Positions 26,171 to 34,995 of a DNA stretch of 64,000 nt are shown here, piece after piece. The position numbers and the translations under genes are program-made. The DNA is from Clostridiales bacterium CCNA10 (GTDB lineage: Bacteria > Bacillota > Clostridia > Oscillospirales > Oscillospiraceae): NCBI GenBank assembly GCA_003573975.1, contig AP018533.1, positions 62,001 through 126,000 on the forward strand, written 5' to 3'. The notes below the pieces were generated by a model. It was not told the origin of the DNA. It did not search any database and worked only from the letters and a program-made list of their open reading frames with translations. Position 1 is the stretch's first letter, and the number at the start of each line of letters is the position of its first letter.

Positions 26171-27517
26171 GTGAAGCTGGAGATGACCCAAAAACAGGAA
26201 CTGAAACTGACGCCGCAGATGCTCCAGTCCATGGAGATCCTGCAAATGAGCACCCAGGAGTTGGAGGCATATTTGCAGGAGCTGGTTCAGGAGAACCCCG
26301 CCGCCGAGCTGTCCGAGCCGGAGGAGCGGCCGGACGAGGGGGAGGAGCTGTGGCGGCGGATGCAGTCGCTGGCCGACCAGGACAACCAGAACCGGCAGTA
26401 CGTCGCGGCGGAGCGGGAGGAGCTGGATCCGCTGGCCCGGATCGGGACGGACGGCGGGCTGGAGGACACCCTTCTGCTCCACCTGTCCCGGCAGCTGGAG
26501 CGCAGCCAGGCCCCCACCCTGGTGCTCCGGGGAGCCCAATTTTTGGCGGCCTGCCTGGACGAGGCCGGGTATCTCCGGGAGAAGGTGGAAAACCTGGCCC
26601 AGGCGGCCGGACTGCCCGCCGCGGTGCTGGAGGAGGGGCTGAGCCTGCTCCAGACGCTGGACCCGGCGGGCGTGGGCGCGCGTGACCTGTCCCAGTGCCT
26701 GGAACTCCAGCTTCGGCGCAGGGGGGAGGAGGGGACCGCCCTGGCCATCGTCCAGAGGGGGCTGGAGCGGCTGGCCCGGCGGCAGTACCGGGCCCTCGCC
26801 CAGGAGCTGGGCGTCAGCCGGCAGGAGGTGCTCCGGGCGGAGGCGCAGATCCGGGCGCTGGATCCCCGGCCGGGGGCCGCCTTTGCCCCCCGTGAGGAGC
26901 CGGTCTATCTGGTCCCGGACCTGGTGGTGCTCCAGGGGGAGCGCGGGCTGGAGGTCCATTTGCAGGAGAGCCGCCTGCCTGGTCTCCGCCTCAGCCGCTT
27001 CTACTGCGATATGTACCGGGACGATCCGGACCCGGAGGTCCGCCAGTATCTGGACGGGAAGATCCGGCAGGCCCAGTGGGCCATCCAGGCGGTGGAACAG
27101 CGCCGCGCCACCCTGCTCCGGTGCGCCCAGGTGCTGGTCCGGCGGCAGGAGGCGTTTTTCCAGGGTCCCGGGGGCAGCTTGACGTCCCTGCGGCTGGCCG
27201 ATGTGGCCGCCGAGCTGTCCATCCATGAGTCCACGGTGAGCCGGGCGGTGCGGGAAAAATATCTCCAGTGCGCCCGGGGCGTCTATCCCCTCAGCTTCTT
27301 CTTCCCGCGGGAGGTGGGCGCGGGGGAGGGGCAGTCCGCCCATGAGATCAAAAATCAACTGCTCCAGCTGATCCGGGAGGAGGACAAGAGCCGCCCCTGC
27401 TCCGACCAGAAGCTGTGCCAGCTGCTGGCGGAGGCGGGATACGCCGTCTCCCGCCGCACTGTGGCCAAATACCGGGAGGCGCTGGGGGTCTCGAGCGCCG
27501 TTGGGCGCAGAGCGTGA
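26171..27517 (+). CDS. rpoN: RNA polymerase sigma-54 factor RpoN
   Basis: RpoN directs RNA polymerase to -24/-12 promoters and needs AAA+ enhancer-binding activators. The 448-aa protein has the Gln/Leu-rich region I (LKLTPQMLQSMEILQMSTQE, residues about 10-30), an acidic region II, the core-binding domain, and the C-terminal DNA-binding domain ending in the RpoN box (RRTVAKYREALGV). GTG at 26171 has AGGAGGGGG 6 nt upstream and places region I at the N-terminus. An earlier frame start lacks these features. No enhancer-binding protein is in the window. Confidence 0.95.
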   Translation: MKLEMTQKQELKLTPQMLQSMEILQMSTQELEAYLQELVQENPAAELSEPEERPDEGEELWRRMQSLADQDNQNRQYVAAEREELDPLARIGTDGGLEDTLLLHLSRQLERSQAPTLVLRGAQFLAACLDEAGYLREKVENLAQAAGLPAAVLEEGLSLLQTLDPAGVGARDLSQCLELQLRRRGEEGTALAIVQRGLERLARRQYRALAQELGVSRQEVLRAEAQIRALDPRPGAAFAPREEPVYLVPDLVVLQGERGLEVHLQESRLPGLRLSRFYCDMYRDDPDPEVRQYLDGKIRQAQWAIQAVEQRRATLLRCAQVLVRRQEAFFQGPGGSLTSLRLADVAAELSIHESTVSRAVREKYLQCARGVYPLSFFFPREVGAGEGQSAHEIKNQLLQLIREEDKSRPCSDQKLCQLLAEAGYAVSRRTVAKYREALGVSSAVGRRA

Positions 27518-27593
27518 ATGGGTCCAGTTCTGTGGGAAGCTGCAGGATAAGGCTGCAAAACATTGGAAATGGAAAGAAATACTCTGGTTTCCC

Positions 27594-27622
27594 TTGCAAA
27601 GACTGGATGGATATGGTACATT
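27594..27622 (+). promoter_or_regulatory. Candidate promoter for the SLH gene
   Basis: TTGCAA (27594-27599) and TACATT (27617-27622), 17 nt apart with an extended TG, would give a leader of about 100 nt. Confidence 0.4.
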
Positions 27623-27632
27623 TATATGGAAC

Positions 27633-27671
27633 ACAGCCCCATGGGGCTGTCTCTCTCCTCTTAGGAGAGAG
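27633..27671 (+). terminator. Two hairpins in the leader before the SLH gene
   Basis: ACAGCCCC/GGGGCTGT (27633-27650) is followed directly by CTCTCTCCT/AGGAGAGAG (27651-27671) and then AAAAGCTTTT. They lie after the rpoN stop, so they may end rpoN transcripts or act in the leader of the next gene. Confidence 0.4.
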
Positions 27672-27731
27672 AAAAGCTTTTGTGGGCTGGCAGACGGACC
27701 AAATCAAATGACAGAAAAGGAGTGTTTGGGA

Positions 27732-30700
27732 ATGAGGAACAAGCTTTTGGCAAGCATCCTGACAGTGTGTATGCTGTTGACGATGCTGCCGGCTGCTGCG
27801 TTTGCGGCAGAGACAGAAGCGGAGTCCGGCACGGAGCAGACCGCCACGGCTACGGAGCAGTCTGATCCGGCCACGGAGGACGCCGGGAACCAGACAGAGG
27901 CGGATGGAACGGATGCGGAGCAGGCCGCTGTGTCTGATGCGGTTGCAGAGGTCACGATCAAGGGAGAAGCCAAGACATACAGTTCTCTCCAAGAGGCCAT
28001 GACTGAGGCGGCCGCGGCATCCAAAACCGCCAGCAATAAGGTTGAAGTGAAGCTGCTGGATGATGTCGATTTGGATGGGACGGACTGGACAGCGGTGGAT
28101 GTCGGAACGATCACCATTGACGGTCAGGGACATACCATCCGCAATATGAGGATCAGCAAGGCGTCCAGTGGAAATTATGGCGCTGGTTTTATCTGGAACG
28201 CCACGGGAACGCTTACCATCAAGAACGTTACTTTTGACAAAGCCAGTGTTTGCAAGGTATATAATTCTCACAATGTGGTCGGTATTGTGGTCGGCTATAC
28301 CTATGGAACGACTGTTTTTGACCATGTGAAGGTGACCAACAGCGGAGTATATGGCTTTGGAAAGGTCGGCGTCCTCCTAGGCATGGGCGCTGATCCTGGC
28401 GTCAAGGTGACCTTCAGCAACTGTGAGTCTACTGGAAATACCATTTACGCCAGGTACGATGCGGGCGGCCTTGCGGGCAACATTCAGAGAGCGCAAAAGA
28501 ATGGTGTCGCCGAAGCTGAGGCCAATGTTCAGATCACCGGCTGTGTGGTGGATCACAACACATTTATATCCAGTGCGCCTTCAAGCACTGAGGAGCTGAA
28601 TACGAAGGTCGCTGCGGACGACACGGCTGGAGACGCCCCCTGTGTGCTGACAGGAAAAACGATTTCAGGTCCCTTCTGGCTTGACAGCGGCTATTATTGG
28701 CCTGCTTACGCCGAGTATTATTGCAGCTATGGCTCCTCGAAGCACGACTGCAAACTGGAGAACGGCGGGAATTTGGCCAACGGCGAGTATCTGGTCGGCC
28801 CTGTGGCTGAGGTCAATGGCGTATCTTATGCCACTCTGGCTGATGCCATCAATGCCGCCAAGGACGGCGAGAAAGTGAATATGCTGGCCAGTACAGTTTG
28901 TACTGAGAATACAGATCTTACTGAAGTGAAATCTGTCACAGTAGATTTTGCCCAGCACACATTTACAGGGGATAACAAGAATATTGCGATTCGGAGCAAA
29001 GCAGAGGGCGCTGGCGTACTGACTCTGATGAATGGTACGATTACCACAGGGGATGGTACCTACTGCACACTTGGCGCAGCCAATGGGTCTGCGATCGTTG
29101 TAAAGGATATGATCCTCAATAATAGCACTGCCTTTGGGGGAAGTGTAAAAGCTTTTCCTGGCGGTACGATTGAGTTAAGAGATTCCCAGCTGAATTCTGT
29201 TAAGGGTGGCGGCGTAGCTGCGGCTGGCGGAACTGTAAATATTTACAACAGTAAGATCGATCAGAAGGAATACTATGATTGGAACAGTATGATCGCTGCG
29301 GCCAGCAACGGAACTGGCGTTGTCAATATTTATGGTGGTGAATTTACCTCAGAGAATTACGGCCTTTACATTTTTACCAGCGGCGGAACGATTAATGTGT
29401 ATGATGGTACGTTTACTGTCACGGGTGACAAGCCTGTGCTGAAGGCAGACTTGGATTTGGGGTCTTATCCGAATGCTGTGGCTGAGATCAATATCTCCGG
29501 TGGCACCTTCGTTGGCGGCATTGATATGGCTAAAAATGAGAATGTACATCTGAACATTACTGGGGGTACTTTCTCTGTTGACCCCAATGCCTACTGCGCC
29601 ACTGGCTACACCGCTACCAAGAATGAGAGCGGTCAGTGGGTCGTTAGCCCGAAGGAGGGCATGGAGGCCGACACCAGCGTTTCCGGCAATACCGCCAGCG
29701 CCGAGGTGGGCGGTACCTTCTCCGGGAATGAGGATCTGGGTCAGGACAACGTGGGCGCGTCCAACGGCACCCTGAGCATTGACGCCACTGTGACCGAGGG
29801 GGACACCGCCGCCATCACCAAGACGGAGGTGAGCATCGGAAACGAGGCGCTGACCAGCGTGAGCGGTGCAAACAGCGTCAATTCCGTGGTGCTCAAGACC
29901 AATGTGGCCGACCTGACTGTGGATAAGGCGGCGTGGAACGCCATCACCAAGAACGCCGATGGCGCGAAGGTAGCGCTGACCATCGAGGAGAAGGCTGGCA
30001 CCGGCGGCGCTCCCCTGACCTACACGGTGACCGCCACGGCCAACGGCAAGGACGTGTACAGCGCGGACAACGCCACAGGCTCCATCAAGATTTCCGTGAA
30101 GTACGAAGGGACTGACTTGCCCAAGGTGTACTATGTCGGCCCCAACGGCCTGGAGGACATGAAGGCGGAGCTGAAGGATGGGATCCTCTCCTGGACCGCA
30201 AAGCATTTCTCCGACTATGTGGTCGTGTCCGGCGAGCAGAAGATTCTGGTCAAGGAGAGCGACGGAAGCCTGGAGTACTACGGGACCCTGACCGACGCCA
30301 TCACCAACGCGGGCGAGAACGCGGTCATTACCCTGCTGGCCGATATTCCTGACGCGGTCGGTATTTCAGTTCCTTCCGGCAAAAAGTTCGTTCTGGATTT
30401 CAATCAGCATACCTATACCCTGACAGGGCCTGGCGCGGGTTCCCCTAACACGGAGTCGAACGCCTTCCAGCTTTTGAAGGATTCCACCATCACCTTCAAG
30501 AACGGCACCATCCGGATCGCGGAGGGCGCAAACAACATCAAGCGCATCATTCAGAACTACGCGGATCTGACCCTGGAAAATATGCAGATCTATGCGGCCA
30601 ACCAGGTGGGCGGCGAGGATTACGCGCTGAGCTTCAACAACGGTAATATCGTCTTTAAAGGCAATACCAGCGTGATTACCTCCAACAACAACGTGATCGC

Positions 30701-32063
30701 CTTCGATGTTTGTAAGTTCAGCAGCTATCCCGGCGTTACGGTCACCTTTGATGAGACCTATACTGGCACCATCAACGGAAAGATCGTGTACGACAGCCCT
30801 GATGCAAAAGCTCACCAGCTGATCGTCAAGCCCAACCAGGGCACCCTGGGCGTCATTGAGAGCAGCAGCACCTCCGGCGCCGCGGACGCCGCGAAAAATG
30901 GCGGCATCACGGTCTCCGGCGGCAGCTTCACCGCACCCGTGGATCCGGAGTACCTGGCCGACGGCCTGAATTTTGAGGCCAAGGACAGCAACGGCATCTA
31001 CACCTACCACTCCAAGATCGAGGATGCTCTGGATGCCGCCGGGAGCGACGGTACTGTGAGCACTACTGAGGAAAACCTCGGCCTTGAGATCACTCTGCCC
31101 ACCCCCACCAAGGAGGGTTACACCTTCCTGTATTGGGAGGCTAAGGACGGCACTCAGTACAAGGGTGGTCAGACGGTCAAAGCCAGTGTGTTCCAGGATC
31201 TTACCGCCGTGTGGAAAAAGAACAGCGATTCTTCCTCCGGTTCCTCCGACAATGAGCGCACCTATGCCATCGTCACCGAGGACAACGGACACGGCTCCGT
31301 GACGGTCAGCGCGGACGAGGCCTCCGCCGGCACCCGCATCACCGTCACCGTGAAGCCCGATGCGGGCTATGAGCTGGACGAGCTGACTGTCACCGACGCT
31401 AAGAACAAGGACCTGAAGGTCACTAAGCGGTCCGAGACCACCTACACCTTCCACATGGCGGACAGCAAGGTCACCGTGGAGGCCAGCTTTACCAAGGACG
31501 GCACCGTCCAGAAGCCCGACACCCGCTTTGACGATGTGGCAAAGAGCGCCTGGTACTACAAGGCCGTGGAGTATGTGGCCGAGAACGGTATCATGTCCGG
31601 CGTGTCCGCCCGGGAGTTCGCGCCCAACGCGGGCTTCAGCCGCGCCATGCTGGCCCAGACCCTGTACGCCATGTCCGGCAAGCCCACTGTGAAGGCGGAG
31701 GGCACATTTGCTGACGTGGCGGCCAACGCCTGGTACGCCGACGCGGTGAACTGGGCGGCGGAGAAGGGCTATGTCTCCGGTGTGGGCGACGGGAAGTTTG
31801 CCCCCGACGCCTCCATCACCCGGGAGCAGATGGCTCTGATCCTGTACCGCTACGCGGGCAGCCCGGACGCCTCCGGCATGGTCCTGCGGGAGTTCGCCGA
31901 CGGGGACAGCGTCAGCGCCTACGCCGTGGACGCCATCCGCTGGGCGGTCCATGAGGGCCTGATCTCCGGCATGGAGAACAACACCCTCGCGCCCCAGGGC
32001 ACCGCCACCCGGGCCCAGGTGGCCCAGATCCTGATGAACTTCCATCAGAAGCTGGATAAGTAA
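27732..32063 (+). CDS. Secreted SLH-domain surface protein with beta-helix repeats
   Basis: The 1443-aa protein has a signal peptide (MRNKLLASILTVCMLLTMLP, cleavage near AFA-AE at about 26). An acidic Thr/Glu stretch follows, then a long region of right-handed beta-helix-like repeats (about 70-640: ITIDGQGHTI, INISGGTFVGG, LNITGGTF). Ig-like and further helix-like segments follow (640-1100), then an InlB-type repeat (KEGYTFLYWEAKDGTQYKGG, about 1125), and three SLH motifs (1262-1443: DVAKSAWYYKAVEYV, DVAANAWYADAVNWA, YAVDAIRWAVHEG). SLH domains attach proteins to pyruvylated wall polymer. AAAGGAG is 9 nt before the ATG. Codons in about 28.1-29.6 kb are clearly more AT-rich than the 3' half, suggesting a mosaic gene. 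Confidence 0.88.
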   Translation: MRNKLLASILTVCMLLTMLPAAAFAAETEAESGTEQTATATEQSDPATEDAGNQTEADGTDAEQAAVSDAVAEVTIKGEAKTYSSLQEAMTEAAAASKTASNKVEVKLLDDVDLDGTDWTAVDVGTITIDGQGHTIRNMRISKASSGNYGAGFIWNATGTLTIKNVTFDKASVCKVYNSHNVVGIVVGYTYGTTVFDHVKVTNSGVYGFGKVGVLLGMGADPGVKVTFSNCESTGNTIYARYDAGGLAGNIQRAQKNGVAEAEANVQITGCVVDHNTFISSAPSSTEELNTKVAADDTAGDAPCVLTGKTISGPFWLDSGYYWPAYAEYYCSYGSSKHDCKLENGGNLANGEYLVGPVAEVNGVSYATLADAINAAKDGEKVNMLASTVCTENTDLTEVKSVTVDFAQHTFTGDNKNIAIRSKAEGAGVLTLMNGTITTGDGTYCTLGAANGSAIVVKDMILNNSTAFGGSVKAFPGGTIELRDSQLNSVKGGGVAAAGGTVNIYNSKIDQKEYYDWNSMIAAASNGTGVVNIYGGEFTSENYGLYIFTSGGTINVYDGTFTVTGDKPVLKADLDLGSYPNAVAEINISGGTFVGGIDMAKNENVHLNITGGTFSVDPNAYCATGYTATKNESGQWVVSPKEGMEADTSVSGNTASAEVGGTFSGNEDLGQDNVGASNGTLSIDATVTEGDTAAITKTEVSIGNEALTSVSGANSVNSVVLKTNVADLTVDKAAWNAITKNADGAKVALTIEEKAGTGGAPLTYTVTATANGKDVYSADNATGSIKISVKYEGTDLPKVYYVGPNGLEDMKAELKDGILSWTAKHFSDYVVVSGEQKILVKESDGSLEYYGTLTDAITNAGENAVITLLADIPDAVGISVPSGKKFVLDFNQHTYTLTGPGAGSPNTESNAFQLLKDSTITFKNGTIRIAEGANNIKRIIQNYADLTLENMQIYAANQVGGEDYALSFNNGNIVFKGNTSVITSNNNVIAFDVCKFSSYPGVTVTFDETYTGTINGKIVYDSPDAKAHQLIVKPNQGTLGVIESSSTSGAADAAKNGGITVSGGSFTAPVDPEYLADGLNFEAKDSNGIYTYHSKIEDALDAAGSDGTVSTTEENLGLEITLPTPTKEGYTFLYWEAKDGTQYKGGQTVKASVFQDLTAVWKKNSDSSSGSSDNERTYAIVTEDNGHGSVTVSADEASAGTRITVTVKPDAGYELDELTVTDAKNKDLKVTKRSETTYTFHMADSKVTVEASFTKDGTVQKPDTRFDDVAKSAWYYKAVEYVAENGIMSGVSAREFAPNAGFSRAMLAQTLYAMSGKPTVKAEGTFADVAANAWYADAVNWAAEKGYVSGVGDGKFAPDASITREQMALILYRYAGSPDASGMVLREFADGDSVSAYAVDAIRWAVHEGLISGMENNTLAPQGTATRAQVAQILMNFHQKLDK

Positions 32064-32111
32064 ATCAAACGCCCTCTGGCCCCTCACGGGGGACGGAGCA
32101 AAGCGAAAAGC

Positions 32112-32145
32112 GCGCCCCGCCGGTCCATTCGGACCGGCGGGGCGC
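32112..32145 (+). terminator. GC-rich hairpin after the SLH gene
   Basis: A perfect 15-bp stem (GCGCCCCGCCGGTCC and its complement) with loop ATTC lies 48 nt after the stop. It has only TGTTCC after it, so efficiency is uncertain. Confidence 0.55.
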
Positions 32146-32171
32146 TGTTCCGCCTTCCTACGCTGGAAATG

Positions 32172-32212
32172 GTGATAATATCACGGAAGATCGGGGGCGG
32201 CCTGGGTATAAT
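32172..32212 (+). promoter_or_regulatory. trxA promoter region with palindrome
   Basis: A 13-bp perfect palindrome GTGATAATATCAC (32172-32184) lies just upstream of a clear -10 TATAAT (32207-32212). The -35 is poor, consistent with an activated or repressed promoter. The regulator is unknown. Confidence 0.45.
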
Positions 32213-32282
32213 AAGGCCATAGAAGAAAGAATCGATCCCCGCTCCACAGGGCGGGACGGAATATCACAAAGGAGGAACCACT

Positions 32283-32588
32283 ATGTCAGTGATCCATATC
32301 GACCGAAATAATTTCCAGAGCGAAGTGCTGGATTCCGACCGCCCCGTCCTGCTGGACTTCTGGGCCCCCTGGTGCACCCCTTGCCGGATGGTGGGCCCCA
32401 TCCTGGACGAGATCGCCGGGGAGCGGAGCGACATCAAGGTCGCCAAGGTCAACGTGGACGAACAGCCGGAGCTGGCCGGTCAGTTCGGCGTCATGAGCAT
32501 CCCCACCCTGGTGGTGGTGAAGGAGGGCAGGATCGTCCAGCAGGCGATGGGCGCCCGGCCCAAGGCTCAGATCCTGTCCATGCTGTAA
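32283..32588 (+). CDS. trxA: Thioredoxin
   Basis: This is a cytoplasmic dithiol reductant, 101 aa, with the thioredoxin fold: FWAPWCTPCRM at residues 26-36, cis-Pro in SIPTLVVVKEG, and the usual length. The redox motif is WCTPC, not the common WCGPC, so its redox potential may differ. AAAGGAGG lies 7 nt before the ATG. A rhodanese gene follows after 12 nt, so the two are co-transcribed. No thioredoxin reductase is adjacent. Confidence 0.93.
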   Translation: MSVIHIDRNNFQSEVLDSDRPVLLDFWAPWCTPCRMVGPILDEIAGERSDIKVAKVNVDEQPELAGQFGVMSIPTLVVVKEGRIVQQAMGARPKAQILSML

Positions 32589-32600
32589 GGAGCGCCGGAT

Positions 32601-32921
32601 ATGGGACTGTTTGACGGTTGGAAGATGCCTGACATCGGACAGGGCGTGGAGGAGTTCCGGGCCACGCCTGGGGCGGTGCTGCTGGATGTGCGCTCCCGCC
32701 AGGAGTTTCAGAAGGGGCACATCCCCGGAAGCCGGAACGTGCCCCTGTCCTCCCTCGGGGAGGCCGCCGGCCTGGCGGAGGACAAGGAGACCCCGCTGTT
32801 CGTCTACTGTTACAGCGGGGCCAGAAGCGGCCAGGCGGTCCATGTGCTGCGGCGCATGGGGTATGCCAACGTGAAAAATATCGGCGGCATCGCCGCCTGG
32901 ACAGGAGAGGTGGAGCGCTGA
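32601..32921 (+). CDS. Rhodanese-like domain protein
   Basis: This is a single rhodanese domain (106 aa) that can carry a persulfide on the active-site Cys. C70 lies in the loop CYSGARS, preceded by LLDVRSRQEFQKGHIPGSRNVPL and followed by the terminal GGIAAWTG. It has no signal peptide. It sits directly behind trxA and before a remnant of a pyridine-nucleotide disulfide oxidoreductase, a typical sulfur/thiol redox set. Confidence 0.92.
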   Translation: MGLFDGWKMPDIGQGVEEFRATPGAVLLDVRSRQEFQKGHIPGSRNVPLSSLGEAAGLAEDKETPLFVYCYSGARSGQAVHVLRRMGYANVKNIGGIAAWTGEVER

Positions 32922-32922
32922 A

Positions 32923-33015
32923 ATGAAAGTCGTGATCGCAGGTAGCGTGGCGGGGGGCGCCGTGGCAGTCCACATCTGCCGTCCGGAGGCCGCCGCCTGC
33001 GGCATGGACAAATAA
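32923..33015 (+). pseudogene. 5' remnant of a CoA-disulfide reductase-like gene
   Basis: Thirty codons start at an ATG that immediately follows the rhodanese stop. The first residues, MKVVIAGSVAGGAVAV, mirror the Rossmann N-terminus (MKVVIIGGVAGG type) of CoA-disulfide reductase/NADH oxidase proteins. Those proteins often accompany rhodanese genes. The frame then loses similarity and stops. A terminator hairpin and an IS1182 copy follow within 50 nt, so most of the gene has been lost. It could instead be a chance short ORF. Confidence 0.5.
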
Positions 33016-33030
33016 CCCCTCCAAAGTCTC

Positions 33031-33060
33031 AGCCCCGCCTTCCGTTTGGAAGGCGGGGCT
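33031..33060 (+). terminator. Terminator-type hairpin before IS1182 copy 1
   Basis: A perfect 13-bp stem AGCCCCGCCTTCC with its complement and loop GTTT. The IS starts 2 nt after it and appears to have displaced the expected T-tract. Confidence 0.65.
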
Positions 33061-33062
33061 GC

Positions 33063-34578
33063 CAGCTTGTCAAAAAACCTCGCTGGTGGCGAGGTTTTTC
33101 TGGTATAATAGAGAAAAGGGGGATTGAATGTGGAGAACTGGAAAAAGGATTCCCGAAAAGATATAGTGATGGTGGATGTGGATGCATTAGTCCCCCCAGA
33201 CCATCTGCTCCGAAAAGTAGAAAGAGTCATGGATTATGACTGGCTATATGAGCGGTTAAGTCCATATTATTGCGCAGACAACGGGCGTCCAGGAACGGAT
33301 CCTGTAGTGTTAATCAAGATGGTTCTAATTCAGCATTTGTTTGGGATCGCGTCTTTACGTCAGACTCACCGGGAGATACAAGTAAATATAGCATACCGTT
33401 GGTTCTTGGGATACAGTCTACTGGACGAGATCCCTCATTTCGCAACGGTAAGTTATGCCTTTTGCAAACGCTTTCCCCCGGAGCTGAGTGAAGAAATTTT
33501 TGCACATATTTTGAACAAAGCACTGAACAACCGGATGGTAGACCCAAGCATGATTTTTATCGACGGAACACATATTAAAGCATCCGCGAATAAAAAGAAG
33601 TTCCAGAAGGAACAGGTCGCCAAAGCCGCGAAGGTGTACGAGGAACAACTTCGCAAAGAGGTATCCGAGGAACGAGAAAAACTGGGTAAGAAAGTCAACG
33701 ATGACGATGATGACGAAAATAAAGGAAGTTCCGGAGGAGGAACGGTTGAGAAAACGGTGTCCAAAACCGACCCTGACTGCGGAATGTTTGTAAAAGGGGC
33801 ACATGAGCGGCAGTTTGCGTACAAAGCACATACTGCCTGTGATAAGCACGGCTTTGTGTTGGGTGTTGAGGTAACCGCTGGAAATGTAAGCGATAGTGCT
33901 GCATGGGACGCAGTATACGACCAGGTAACGAACAGTTTTCCCGAAGTTAAGTTTGTAACGATGGATGCCGGATACAAAACACCCTGGATTGCAAAGAACG
34001 TTCTGGAACACAGCAGAATTCCCATCCTTCCCTATACCCGATACAAGGGAAAGAACGATAAATTTAAGCCTTGGGATTTTACTTATGATGCAGCAACAGA
34101 CAGTTTTACCTGTCCCAGAGGACATGAACTGCGGCATACGACCACAAGCAAAGAAGGGAAACGGACTTACCGCAGCTCACCCAAAATCTGCAAAGACTGT
34201 CCCTGCAGAACTGTTTGTGGCGCAAATGAGAGCGGACAGCGGATACTCACAACTCATATCTGGCAGGAATATCTCGATTTGGTCGAACATTTGAGAAAAA
34301 CCGAACGTGGCAAGGAACTCTATGCCATGAGAAAAGAGACCATAGAGCGTGTTTTTACTGATGCAAAAGAAAAGCACGCCATGCGGTATACGCACCACCG
34401 AGGTCTGGCCCGGGTTTCTGCTTGGGTGAGGCTTAAATATGCTGCCATGAATCTCAAAAAGATTGCTATTGGGAAGTGGAATGCTTCTAATTTTGCTTCC
34501 TATATCATGATTTTTGCCCCGTTTAATGATAAAACGCCAGTCCTCGTGTTTTGAGAACTGGCGTTCTTTGACAAGCTG
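33063..34578 (+). mobile_element. IS1182-family insertion sequence, copy 1 (intact)
   Basis: The ends are a 12-bp perfect inverted repeat CAGCTTGTCAAA (left 33063-33074, right complement 34567-34578). The same ends bound copy 2. One full transposase gene lies inside. No target duplication is visible. Just inside the left end is a hairpin AAAAACCTCGC/GCGAGGTTTTT (33073-33099) and a -10 TATAAT with extended TG at 33104-33109, which should insulate and drive the transposase. Both outer flanks are hairpins. Confidence 0.9.
33124..34554 (+). CDS. IS1182-family transposase
   Basis: The 476-aa DDE transposase has the N-terminal helix-rich domain (PPDHLLRKVERVMDYDWLYE), then catalytic regions around FIDGTHIKAS, TMDAGYKTPW and the C-terminal ERVFTDAKEKHAMRYTHHRG. 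An acidic low-complexity insert (NDDDDDENKGSSGGG) lies near 195-210. The start is a TTG at 33124 after AAAAGGGGGA. The coding sequence is uninterrupted, so this copy could supply transposase for both elements. It differs from the broken copy by only a few residues. Confidence 0.92.
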   Translation: MNVENWKKDSRKDIVMVDVDALVPPDHLLRKVERVMDYDWLYERLSPYYCADNGRPGTDPVVLIKMVLIQHLFGIASLRQTHREIQVNIAYRWFLGYSLLDEIPHFATVSYAFCKRFPPELSEEIFAHILNKALNNRMVDPSMIFIDGTHIKASANKKKFQKEQVAKAAKVYEEQLRKEVSEEREKLGKKVNDDDDDENKGSSGGGTVEKTVSKTDPDCGMFVKGAHERQFAYKAHTACDKHGFVLGVEVTAGNVSDSAAWDAVYDQVTNSFPEVKFVTMDAGYKTPWIAKNVLEHSRIPILPYTRYKGKNDKFKPWDFTYDAATDSFTCPRGHELRHTTTSKEGKRTYRSSPKICKDCPCRTVCGANESGQRILTTHIWQEYLDLVEHLRKTERGKELYAMRKETIERVFTDAKEKHAMRYTHHRGLARVSAWVRLKYAAMNLKKIAIGKWNASNFASYIMIFAPFNDKTPVLVF

Positions 34579-34579
34579 G

Positions 34580-34682
34580 GGCAAGCACCCCTGGTGCTTG
34601 CCTGCCTTGATAACCGCAGAGCAAGGCCGGGCGGGGCGGTCAATGGCGGCGCACTTGTGCGCCGTTCATCTCGACCATTGAC
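34580..34682. repeat. Hairpin and nested palindrome right of IS1182 copy 1
   Basis: GGCAAGCACC/GGTGCTTGCC (34580-34602) begins 2 nt after the IS. A nested structure follows at 34639-34682: outer GTCAATGG/CCATTGAC enclosing CGGCGCAC/GTGCGCCG. One of these may terminate the thioredoxin-like gene coming from the right. No gene is visible in 34579-34706. Confidence 0.45.
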
Positions 34683-34706
34683 GGCCCCGGCTGGGATTGC
34701 TACAAA

Positions 34707-34979
34707 TCATCCTCTTACCTTCTGAATTAGGGCTTTGGCCTCGTCTTTTTTCAAAACTTTACCATAGGACACGACTTTGTCATCTACCACAAGGGCAGGG
34801 GTAGTCATTACACCATAGGTAGCGATCTGCGAGAAGTCTGTCACATGGTCTATGGTTGTTTCCATGTGCAGTTCCGCAAGCGCTGCTCTGGTGGCATCTT
34901 CCAGCGCATGGCACTTCGCACAGCCAGACCCCAGCACTTTTACCCCCGCGATTGTTTTTGCGGCCTCTGCTTCCACCAT
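34707..34979 (-). CDS. Thioredoxin-like redox-active disulfide protein (5' end altered)
   Basis: The protein is a small thioredoxin-fold member (90 aa from the ATG at 34979) with active site GSGCAKC and the cis-Pro segment MTTPALVVDDKVVSYGKV. In the same frame, upstream codons read GLFHKKKEEKSCCCGGSC, the usual Cys-rich N-terminus of this family next to DUF318 permeases. The expected ATG of that longer form is now ATT (35046-35048), at the junction with the truncated permease. Translation may now begin at 34979, which has no good ribosome binding site, or depend on coupling to the permease. Confidence 0.75.
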   Translation of the reverse strand: MVEAEAAKTIAGVKVLGSGCAKCHALEDATRAALAELHMETTIDHVTDFSQIATYGVMTTPALVVDDKVVSYGKVLKKDEAKALIQKVRG

Positions 34980-34995
34980 TTTTTCGGGTGTGCAA

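Noticed and set aside
27583..27599. TGG...TTGCAA before the SLH gene as a sigma-54 promoter
   Set aside because: GG and GC are 8 nt apart, not 10, so it fails the -24/-12 spacing.
33063..34578. Target-site duplication for IS1182 copy 1
   Set aside because: Bases outside the two 12-bp ends (CTGC and GGGC) do not match, so none is claimed.
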